From Spodoptera frugiperda (taxonomy: Eukaryota > Arthropoda > Insecta > Lepidoptera > Noctuidae), in the NCBI RefSeq assembly GCF_023101765.2, contig NC_064224.1:6590103-6654102 (forward strand): a DNA stretch of 64,000 nt. Reading direction: 5' to 3'. Every line of letters begins with the position of its first letter. Position 1 is the first letter of the stretch. This document shows, one piece after another, positions 36,804 through 47,500 of the stretch. Position numbers and translations under genes: made by a program. A model generated the notes under the pieces. It did not search any database. It worked only from the letters and a program-made list of their open reading frames with translations, and had not been told where the DNA came from.

Positions 36804-36851
36804 AAAAAAAAATCTGTTAGCAGGTCAATACCTACTAACAGATTTTTTTTT
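36804..36851. repeat. A/T-tailed palindrome
   Basis: A run, TCTGTTAG.AGG, TCAATA, CCT.CTAACAGA and a T run; about 20 paired bases per arm. Confidence 0.88.
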
Positions 36852-37478
36852 GGAATCTAGACAGTATTAGTACCAAAGCAGTAAATGGCTGGTATACATG
36901 TATACATGCGAATTGAAGTGATCACTAATATTTAATGTGCAACATAGTAAAAAAGACAAATAAAACTTAAACTATCCACATAAAGTCGTGTAAGTATTGT
37001 GAAGAATATGAAAACAAAATTCTTTGTCTAGACGGATTTAAAGTTTCTTTTAAAACGTCTAATATTCCTTAATGGTAATAAAAGTAAGTTTATCGTGAAT
37101 TTATTCTTTGAGATTAATGAACCAATAAATCGCCGAGATCGCAGACTTTCTTTAGTTCTACAAAATTGACGGCAATCTTTTAGGTTTTTTAAGTAAATTA
37201 TTTTTCTGATTGAATTTTTTATAATCACGTAGGTAAGCAATTTTTGTGCTTCGGTTACTCTGACTACTCTGATATTAATGAGGATAAAGGGTTAGAGAGA
37301 CTGGAATGAAAGTTGTTAAACTTTTGTAATTATCTGAAAAGCTGTTGTTAGTTTTCATCAGTTTTTCTGGTACTTATTAGCGTTATTATATTATAGAACA
37401 AAGTATATAAACCTATCTCTGTCCGTCTACATGTAAATTGCTAAATAGTTTTCTTGATCGATTTATCGTTTAAATACA

Positions 37479-37882
37479 TACAATGTGATAGGGGCGAGAC
37501 TTCTAATCCGTTAAGGCTGAATACTACATCTAATTTTATCGACAAAAGTCAGGGGTCGAAGGGGTCGAATCCCCTCCCCCTAAAAATTATGGCTAATTTA
37601 ATATTTTTTTTACTTTTTTTGATATCAAAGGTTGTATGCGTCGTAGAAACAAAAAAAAAGACGACAAACGGAAGCTAATAACCTTGGCTAACTAATTCAT
37701 TACTTTTTTCATATGTTTGATAATGTTTTGGTGAGAAAAAAATCATTTGTGAATTGTTCTTACCGAAAAAATCACTATTTTCAATTAGGGGTTCAACCCC
37801 CCATATTATTGTTTTTGTCGATAAAATTAGATGTAGTACTCAGCCTTAACGGGTTAGAAGTCCCACCCCTATCACATTGTAT
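37479..37882. mobile_element. Inverted-repeat element, 404 bp
   Basis: Arms of about 70 bp (37479-37548 and 37813-37882) starting TACAATGTGATAGGGGCGAG, with few mismatches. GGGGTCGAATCCCCTCCCC and GGGGTTCAACCCCCC lie just inside. Ends 480 bases before exon 1. Confidence 0.82.
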
Positions 37883-38009
37883 ACCTTCCTTCGTAAGCAC
37901 TTAAAAATTGGAATAGATACCTTTCGTAAAGTTAAAGGCAAGAATAATTAGCCCCACTATTAAGTCTTCAATTGTTTATTGCAAGTACCTATCTAGTACT
38001 AACATAATG

Positions 38010-38116
38010 CTGCAAACTATCTAGCAGGTTTACCTGGCTCCGGCTCGAAAAGCAGGAGTGCAAACGGGTGGTTTTTAGTCACTAAGAGCCTCGCTCAAGG
38101 CGGGAGAAGTCATTGG
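38010..38116 (+). mobile_element. LINE tail fragment 250 bases before Gyc88E exon 1
   Basis: CTGCAAACTATCTAGCAGG through GGGAGAAGTCATTGG, with a deletion and without the A tail. Confidence 0.75.
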
Positions 38117-38353
38117 TCTACTACTAAATCCTAGAACTTTCATTTCGCGAATTCCTAGTGTGGTCCCTCAGTTCACACAAACATTGATTTTCTCTGTTTA
38201 AAAAAAAAAAGATTGCAGTGAATGATTGCAAAAAAAGAGTGCAGAAGAATTCGGTTGACATTTAGGTCGTGAACTTAATAATCATTGCACTTTTTATACC
38301 TATTATAACGATAAATAAACATAACATTAAACACATTATTTCTTTGTTTCCAG

Positions 38354-38529
38354 GCTCCACGATGTATGGGCTGCTCCTCGAAAACATGGCGGAGTACATC
38401 CGCCAGACGTACGGGGAGGAGCGATGGGAGGACATTCGAAGGCAGGCTGGAGTGGAACAACCATCCTTCTCAGTACACCAGGTTTACCCTGAAAACCTCA
38501 TCACACGACTAGCGAAGAAAGCGCAGGAG
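38354..38529 (+). CDS. Gyc88E: Gyc88E exon 1: start of H-NOX domain (residues 1-56)
   Basis: A splice acceptor (tttccag) ends at 38353 and the ATG is at 38362, with A at -3. The exon therefore carries eight bases of 5' UTR, and a non-coding leader exon must lie upstream. Residues begin MYGLLLENMAEYIRQTY, the conserved start of atypical sGC H-NOX domains. The donor is gtaaga at 38530, phase 0. Confidence 0.95.
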
Positions 38530-41500
38530 GTAAGATATAATAAGAATACTATTAAGGTCGGGCAAAAGATTACTGGGTATTTTTCGGTATTTCGAAAATT
38601 TCTCAGTTGTAGCATGGAGTCTGGAATTGTGACCAGTATATTGCAATAGGCTCACCCCCTATTTCATGGGACTTATAATACAAATTGTGAAAAGTGTAGG
38701 TACACCCACTTTTCACAATTTGTATTGAATAGCTGCACTGCCCATATTGAATAGCTGCACTGCCCTTCGGGGATAAAAGACGTGCCGTTACAAATGTAAA
38801 AAAAAAAATAGGACATTACAGTTTAGTTTCAGGGTGTGAAGACCATATTTATACATAGATAAAATCCACTTTTCACCAAGTAGGCTTCGGCTGAACAAGG
38901 AACAGGCTTTGCTTTGTTTTAATAACAAACAGCTGTTTATCTAATGTCAACTAAAGTAAGTATATTATGAGACAGCGAAAGTAAGTCTTTTTACGCTCAC
39001 TTAGGGACTGTCGTAACTTATTTTGCAACCTTTTCATTCATGTTTATTTTCAAGTTAGGTATTGTTATGTCTTATGAAGTGCTTAAATCAATGTTTTAAA
39101 AATTACTATTCCGCTATTTTTATGTGTATTTTTATGTTTTAGTACTTATAATAATTTATTTAGTTCTTTAATCATCAAACAAAAAGTTACTTAGATACTT
39201 CTTCTCATAGTTGTCAGTTCAAAAGTAAGCTGATTATCAAGATTAAAAAAAAATCACAACACGTCTCGACCTTGACCAAGCGTCTATTTCCGTGAACGTC
39301 ACAATTCCAAGATGGCTACTCCACAAGCCCGCAAGTTGAATCAATCGTGAAAAATCTCAGCCATCACTAAATCATTTAAAAATAAATCTCCTGAATGTGT
39401 CGCGTGGTGTTGACTAATTTATTATTATTTATATATTTCGTTCGTTTATTTATAAATTATGGCTCTTTGATCTGTTTCGTCACTAGCTAGTGGGCTGGTA
39501 CCAAATATTAGTTAGTAGTTATTCTAACCTCGATATATGGCAGTCTATACAAGTAAACTAGGGCAAAGATGCTTGACTTTTTAGTATTAAGAATCCAAAG
39601 CATCTGGTGATACCTACCTTGCATTTTCCAAGACTACCATTCCGTGGTGGTCCAGACCCGTGCGTGCGGTGCGTCGCGTTCCGCGCGCGCCTCAAAGAGC
39701 CATCAGACCACCACAGATGGGGCCCAGTAGGGCTAATGCCTGATCCGGTGCTGCGGACTGCCTAGCGGGTTTACCAGGGCTCCGGTTCGAAAAGCAGGAG
39801 AAGGAACGAAGTGGTTTTTAGTCAGTAAGAGTCTGACACTCGCTCCCGCCTCGCCTAGAGCAAGAGAAGTCATTGGATGACTTTCCCCCCTCAAAAAAAA
39901 AACCGTGGGAAATGAAAGCGTATCTTATATGTATAAATACGTACGCAAGTAATATATGACCTAAAACAGCCTAAATAACATTCTCTACGAAGTTTCCTAC
40001 CATTTTCTAAGATTTGGTCCGGCATTCCGTATGTGCTGGTAACATATATTTCCAATTAAATGCCACTCTCGGCCGGTTACGCTCGGCGCTCCACTGTTCC
40101 CGCCGAGTGCCGGCAAGACGTTCCCCCCCGTGGCCGCGACCTTTGAAAAGCATTTTAATGGCCACAAAACGTTTCGAGAGACGTAAATCTTGTTGAAAAT
40201 GTTAGGTCGAAAGTTATAGTTTTAGTTAGAGTTAGTCGAATAATTTTATCGATCATTAAAAAATTACTGAGTAATATTTTTTTTTTTTGCAAATGTCTAT
40301 TATGAAAATAAAAACTTAAATAAGTAATAAATAAATATGTACAACTTACTATAACTTAAAATTAAAATAAAGAAAAAATAATCTCACCTTAAGCCGTTGA
40401 AGTACTCGATTAATACTTAAATTCCTGCATTCACCGACATTGTACAACATCATAGATTTACAATCAACGAAAGATAATCCAATAATAATATCAAAATGAT
40501 TCAAACATAACCATACATTATACATCGAACGCTACCCAACCAGTTTCATAAAGCTCGTCTTTATTTTTCTTATTTATTTTATTTTTCTTTAAGTTATACT
40601 GTCCATTGCTTTATTTCTTTATAAAGCAATGGACAGTATAATGACTTAGCACAAAGCAAAGATTTCCTACACTAAAGTCGTCTATAGGTATTACCCCACT
40701 ATTTCGACAACATTCTCATCGGCCCATTAGCTCAGTTGGTTAGAGCGTCGTGCTAATAACGCGAAGGTCGCGGGTTCGATCCCCTCATGGGCCACATTCT
40801 CTTTATGAAATTTTTACTTGTTTCTTTTTTTTTAGTTGATTATTAGAATATTTTTTCAAAGCTTATTAACGAAGTTTTGATTATAATGTTGAACCATAAA
40901 TTTTTCACAAACCACCAACAAAATGAACGATGTTGTTATTTTTTTCCTATTAAAAAATATGATTTTAATAAAATGATGACAAATACAAAAAATATTAAAA
41001 ATAAAACAAAACAATAAGGAAAAACAAACAAAAAGAGCATTTGGAGATGCTGGGATTTGAACCCAGGACTTTCAGCATGCGAAGCAGACACTCTACCACT
41101 GAGTTACATCCCCGGTGAACAAATTGCCGAAATTTTGTATTACATTCTCAAATCCAATTTCTCCTGCTTATAAAAAAAACAATTATTATTTATTTGTGTT
41201 TTTACTTCATGTAGATTTATTTAGTAAGTATGTATGTTTAATTAAGTTTTTAATTTTTCCTAATTATGTTATCCTTATTTGTTAATTATTAATATTAAGA
41301 TATTAATTAATACTTGAAAGAGTGTGAAAAAAAGTTTAATCAACAATTTATAGATAAATGAAATTATAACTAAACTACACATAATTAAGAATAATAAATC
41401 TATATCTATTTATTATAATGTATATATTAAATTTAATATTTTTTACATTTTGTAGATACCTAAAGAAAAAACTATCACATTCTAATTTAGTTTCAAAATC

Positions 41501-44500
41501 ATTAAACACTATCATTGCGAACCCAACCTTATCACTCTAAAATTAAGTTCCACATTAGCGTAAATAAAAACTCCATCCAAATTTTATACACACGGCAAAA
41601 ATATTTAAAACCACGCATTGCTACTTGATATTCATCAGGCGCTTTGTTACAGGTACTGGGCATGACAGAACGTGAATTTATGGACCAAATGGGAGTATAT
41701 TTCGTTGGATTCGTATCCCAATATGGTTACGACAGAGTTTTATCAGTACTCGGCAGACATATGAGAGATTTTCTCAACGGCCTCGATAATCTACACGAGT
41801 ATCTTAAATTCAGTTACCCTAGAATGAGGGCCCCAAGTTTTATTTGCGAAAATGAAACCAGACAGGGCTTAACGCTGCATTATAGGTCGAAACGAAGAGG
41901 TTTTGTTTATTATGCTATGGGACAGATTAGAGAGGTGAGTTAATAACATAAAAAATGTAATTAAAATATAGGAAAATGTGTAAAAAGAATTAAAAGGTGT
42001 AGCAATGAGGTTTCATCACATGCACCTGGCAGGCTAGATGTTGACACACACTGGCAGGCTGCGTTGTGACACGGGAGAAGAATTGAACGTTTTGAATTTG
42101 ACTAGGTTGTCAATGATGAGAAAATTTTACATTATTTGTCATTACATTTTATTGTCAGAAGAATTTTAGCTTTCGTGTAAGACACAACACATGCTAAATT
42201 GGCGCCCAACGTGGGGCCGACCATGCCCCGAACTAGGCTACGGAGGCAGACGACGGCAGACGACGAAGCTACGGAGCAGAGTCCTGTACGGGCCCCCGAA
42301 CTTGTCACAGCGCCTCGTCTGACCGTGCCGGCATAATGCAGGCGGATACGACTAGGTGCCCAATAGAGACGCTGCGGTCGTTGCGCCGACGAAACGCGGT
42401 CGAAACGCCGGCGCCTCATGGCAGTCACCATCGTCACCGTCGCTGAACATCACTACGAGTACCGCGGGGTTCACCGGACTTCTCAAGAAGAGTTCGTCCT
42501 GGAACTTCGCCAAGTGTACCGCGGGGTTCACCGGACTTCTCAAGAAGAGTTCGTCCTGGAACTTCGCCAAGTGTACCGCGGGGTTCACCGGACTTCTCAA
42601 GAAGAGTTCGTCCTGGAACTTCGCCAAGTGTACCGCGGGGTTCACCGGACTTCTCAAGAAGAGTTCGTCCTGGAACTTCGCCAAGTGTACCGCGAGGTTC
42701 ACCGGTAACTCCTCAAGAAGAGTTCGTCCTGGAACTTCGCCAAGTGTACCGCGGGGTTCACCGGACTTCTCAAGAAGAGTTCGTCCTGGAACTTCACCAA
42801 GTGTACCGCGGGGTTCACCGGACTTCTCAAGATGAGTTCGTCCTGGAACTTCGCAAAGTGTACCACGAGGTTCACCAGTACTTCTCAAAAACCGGAGGTA
42901 CTAGAAGCCTTCATCGACGCGGTCCAGGTATACAAGGAGTGTGCTGTGCGGACGTGAGTGACGATCACGCGCTGCGGGGACTCCCGATGCTGTTAGAGGG
43001 CGATGCCACCGTGTGGTGGCGCGGCGCCCGCAGCCACCTGGAAGGACGCCGTGCTCCGACTTCGCTCCATGTTGACTCCGAGACTAAGATTCGGAAGTTG
43101 TTGGGCGGGTGCGGAGCCTCGATGGACTTCAACTGTGTCCTCGTGCACTACCCGTACACAGACCCGTTTAGTGACAGCCAAGAATTCGACTTCTCATCAC
43201 TGTCAGACGCCGAAGCCGGCATACAAGATATCACGTGAAATGTTCAGCTAGGAACAAAAAGACAAATGTGCAGAAGTGTTTGTGTGTAGATTTAGGTCTC
43301 TAATTGTAAACGAAACCCTTCGTACTCAGAACTGACAGTAGCAGTTAGGCTTTAGGAGCGGCATTACTCCAGGGGGAGGGGACCGACGAGCGACCTATAG
43401 AGTACGCCAGTCGCCTCCTCACGTCGACTGAAAGAAACGTAAGAGGGGTAGACCACGCAAGAACTAACCTGATCGCGGGGACGTTCGCTCAGGTTAGAGG
43501 GGGAGACTGTAGCAATGAGGTTTCATCACATGCACCTGGCAGGCTAGATGTTGACACACACTGGCAGGCTGCGTTGTGACACGGGAGAAGAATTGAACGT
43601 TTTGAATTTGACTAGGTTGTCAATGATGAGAAAATTTTACATTATTTGTCATTACATTTTATTGTCAGAAGAATTTTAGCTTTCGTGTAAGACACAACAC
43701 ATGCTAAAAAGGTTATTTTAAGACTCAAAAAGAGTCATTGGAGGCGCCGGGTATCGATCCCGGTACCTCTCGCATGCTAAGCGAGCGCTCTACCATCTGA
43801 GCTACGCCCCCTGATGAAAGTCCATGCGAAATACACCTTTGGTTTCTGTTACATGAAGATTTATTTTTATATAAATTATAAATAAATGAATAAATTATTA
43901 ACAATGTTATTAACTAACAAATTTATATCCAAAATACTTTATAATACATTAAATTTTAAATAAAAACAAAATATTTCATATCACCTAACACAGCATGTTG
44001 GTGGCGCCATCTAGTGGCTTCGGAGTAACTAAACATAATTTGTATTGCTTAGGTAAAATAATAGATGGCGTTACAATGAATAAAATAGTGTTTTATACAA
44101 AGTTTAAAAAACGTTTTCTTGCAGGTAGCCCGCCATTTTTATCACAAAGAAATGCGAATAGAGTTATTGAGAGAAGAATTATTATTTGACACAGTACATG
44201 TTACATTTCAACTCACATTCGACAATCGGGCCTTCACACTAGCTTCTTTGGCGATGACAAGAGAAGAAAAACATCTTCCAATCAGCGCATCTGTATTATT
44301 CGAAATATTTCCATTTTGTATTGTGTTTGGGTGAGTTATTTATATTTGGATTCTATTTTGATTTTATTTAAATAAAACCTTTTTTGTAATTTTCAAGAAC
44401 GCGCCGCATTATAACGACAAATAAAAAAAAAAACAAATATTAAATGCCGCGAATTTATCGAATTCCTTTTTTGAATTTTCACAATTTAAATAAAATTAAC

Positions 44501-47500
44501 TTCATACATAATCAATAATTAGGTACTAAGTTATATTTTTTTGAAATCTTCTCCGTGTGAGAAGAGGCCTTTATTCAGCAGTGGCCACTTATAAGCTTTT
44601 AATGTGATATTTTTATATTTAAATTTTTTTATATTTCAGCTCAGACATGGTTGTCCGAAGTATCGGTAACTCACTGATGGTGATACTACCAGATCTTGTT
44701 GGGAAGAAGATCACGAACTGGTTCGACCTGGTGCGACCGCTAATTGCCTTCAAATTCCAAACTGTGAGTTTATTTATTTATCATACGTAAGTTTACATAA
44801 GGTAGGTAGGTATTACCTACAAATTTTAGATAGATATATACATATAGGTGCTTTTTGAATTATTTAGAGGTCTCCCAAATCACGAAATCTTACAATTTCC
44901 CCAAGTCGTTTACTAAGCGTGGGGATTATGGCAAATCATAGTTCGGCAGTGGCAGTGGCCATATTCCAATTATTAATGGTGGTGAAATAGATGGTTGCTT
45001 ACCTACCTGGTGTACTTTAGATAAAGCTATCTGGGCCTACCTAGGGAAAATTATCCAATGTCTTCTTCTGCCTTAGGCGAGGTGACCGAGGTGAGAGGTA
45101 GTTTCAGATAGCTACTGCCTTAAGACCACCCCGTTCAAATAAAAACGGTACTACTTATGAAAGTTCAACAACCAACGATGCCTACGAAAATCCATTAAAT
45201 AAGTTCTAAACCCAAGCATGTACATGTACAAATACTACTTACTTTAGTAAATATATACCTCCTCTATAGATAGTAATTACTCAAATAGACACGGATTAAA
45301 CCGTAATTGGGTTTGTACAAAGTACCTACCTACGTGAAGATTTGGAGAGGGTCGTTGACCTCATGTTTTCGTTGATATAAATTTAGAAATAAGGGATGGA
45401 ATTTCACCGGTAAAGCAGTACTTAAGTCCTTACGCGGTACTTTTAGACAAGACCAAGTCTTGCGTATCTGTGTAAATAATTCTCAGAGGATTTATTAGAC
45501 ATTAGACAAAAATACCAAAATTCTAAATATATATTATATTCTCAGAAGATTTATTAGATAAACAAATTCCAAAATTCTGATACCTATAAGTACCTAAGTT
45601 CCTGAGAAGTTAGTGGGATTGGATTATCTATCCTCTAGTGATTTGTTGTGTTGTGTACTATATCACCACACTTCACACTTTGAAATTTATTTGTTTGGAT
45701 GTTTGTCCGTCAATAACGCTAAAACTACTGAACGGATTTTGATGAAAGCTATACAGACAGGGTATGAGCTGATTTGGGTGATAGGATAATATTTTTCTAA
45801 CGGGAACGCGGGCAAAGCCGCTGACTGAAGCTATTGTGTAAATAATTTTTAAGCATAAATTGACAACTTTTTTGATAGAACATTGATTGGTGATTTTCTG
45901 GCGTACTTAGTAATAGCTGCCAATATGTTTTTGTATCTGATTTATTTCTTGTATATTTTCACTTATAATATTGACATGTTTTGTAATTCATGTTTGATTG
46001 TGTATTAGAGTTTACTTTATTCTACTATCATATAATTTTAAATAAACACGTATATGATAAACATAAGCCTTTCCATGTCTCAGATCCTGAACCGCACGAA
46101 TAATATCTTCGAGCTGGTGACGGTGGAAGCCGTGATGCATGAGAAGGCACCAGACAAGCGGAATGAACTGTTGCGGCTGTCCGATGAGACTGAGGCTGCT
46201 ACTGATAAGAACTTGAGGCTTAAAGGTATGTTTACCGGTGATGTTTTTAGTGTAATCAATGCTATGATTCAATTGACTAACTAATTATTATCTACGATTA
46301 GGTAATATACTGTCTCATATTATTTTAACTAAGTATGTACGTATCTTACATTGTTTTGGTTTTATTCTTAAATAATATCGTGAGTTTCTTATCGAAATAT
46401 TTAATTATCATTTTGTTTTTTAATACTCGCTAACGCCCATGTCATTACTTATCGGATGTTCCAAACTAACTTTGTACGCTAATCTACTGACATGTAAATC
46501 AATACCGTACTTCATAAAAATTTATTAGTGATCTAATTTAAATCATCAGTTATTTAAAAGGAGTCTGGAATAGTGTCTAGTATATTGCAATTGGCTCACC
46601 CCTTATTATATGAATCTTATAAAACAAATGGTGAAAAGTAGGTGTACATTGTATATCAAGCAACGTGCCGTAATGTGCAGCTCACAGCCTACCCTTTCGG
46701 GGATATCATTTCACCATTGCATATAATTTAAATCAATACAATAAAAATATTCTATACCCCAAAAAATCTATCAAACACACTAAAGATGTAATTTTTACGC
46801 TATTTAAACACGACCTACATCAAAACCCATGACCCAGAACCCATGGCATCCACCCATCAAATGGCCCAAAGATTCCAATCTGACAGTTGAACAAACTTGA
46901 TTCGAACCCACGTCACGCGGAGCCACAGCTTCTTAATTGAATTTACTTGGATGGAGTACGTGTCGTTGAGGCTTCCCACATTGTTGATATACAGTAGGGC
47001 TACTCCGGTTCTCGAACGCGAAGTTTCGTTTAATCTTTGGCCGTAGACTTTTTTGATTTACTAATAGAATTACTAGAAATAAAGTTCAATTTTTAATTTC
47101 ATATCAAAGCCTAATTATTTATCTTCATTTCATTCGTTCATTTTTGTTAACGAAAGTTCACAATAAATAGAATTTTAATTGGAAACTGCGAAGTTTTTTC
47201 GTTCGTTGGACCAGGAAGTTCAGAATGCGAGTTGCTTTTTTTAGAATAATAGTAAAAATAGCCTCTTTAGTATATTGGTCCCTGTATTCCGTAACTTTAT
47301 CTGGTCCTAATGTGAATTAGAGCAACGATTCAAAATAAATTCTCAGTAGTCGCCAGTTATAACACGAGGAGTGCTCTGAGGAATTGTTTGGTCTGATACC
47401 TGCCGCGTTTTTTCGGTACTTCTATCTTTATCATATAGATTTCCGCCTCGCACAGCAAAACTTTGGAATGAGCTGTCGTCGGCGGTATTTCCGAACTGAT

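Larger units (their letters stand above)
41998..43706 (+). mobile_element. Short LTR retrotransposon, gag-only and non-autonomous, in intron 2
   Basis: Two 199-base LTRs (41998-42196 and 43508-43706) look identical base for base and are flanked by the direct repeat AAAAGG (41992-41997, 43707-43712). A primer-binding site TGGCGCCCAACGTGGGG starts at 42200, and a purine tract (AGAGGGGGAGAC) abuts the right LTR. The 1.3-kb interior has only a broken gag and no protease, reverse transcriptase or integrase, so it must move with help from a relative. The gag residues resemble the Ty3/gypsy gag type. Same orientation as the host gene. Confidence 0.92.

Noticed and set aside
42459..42885. CRISPR-like array
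   Set aside because: Units are contiguous with no unique spacers, inside an LTR element of an animal genome.
42352..42888. 178-codon open frame on the minus strand through the tandem repeats
   Set aside because: It repeats every 19 residues only because the 57-bp unit is divisible by three; it is the antisense shadow of the gag repeats.
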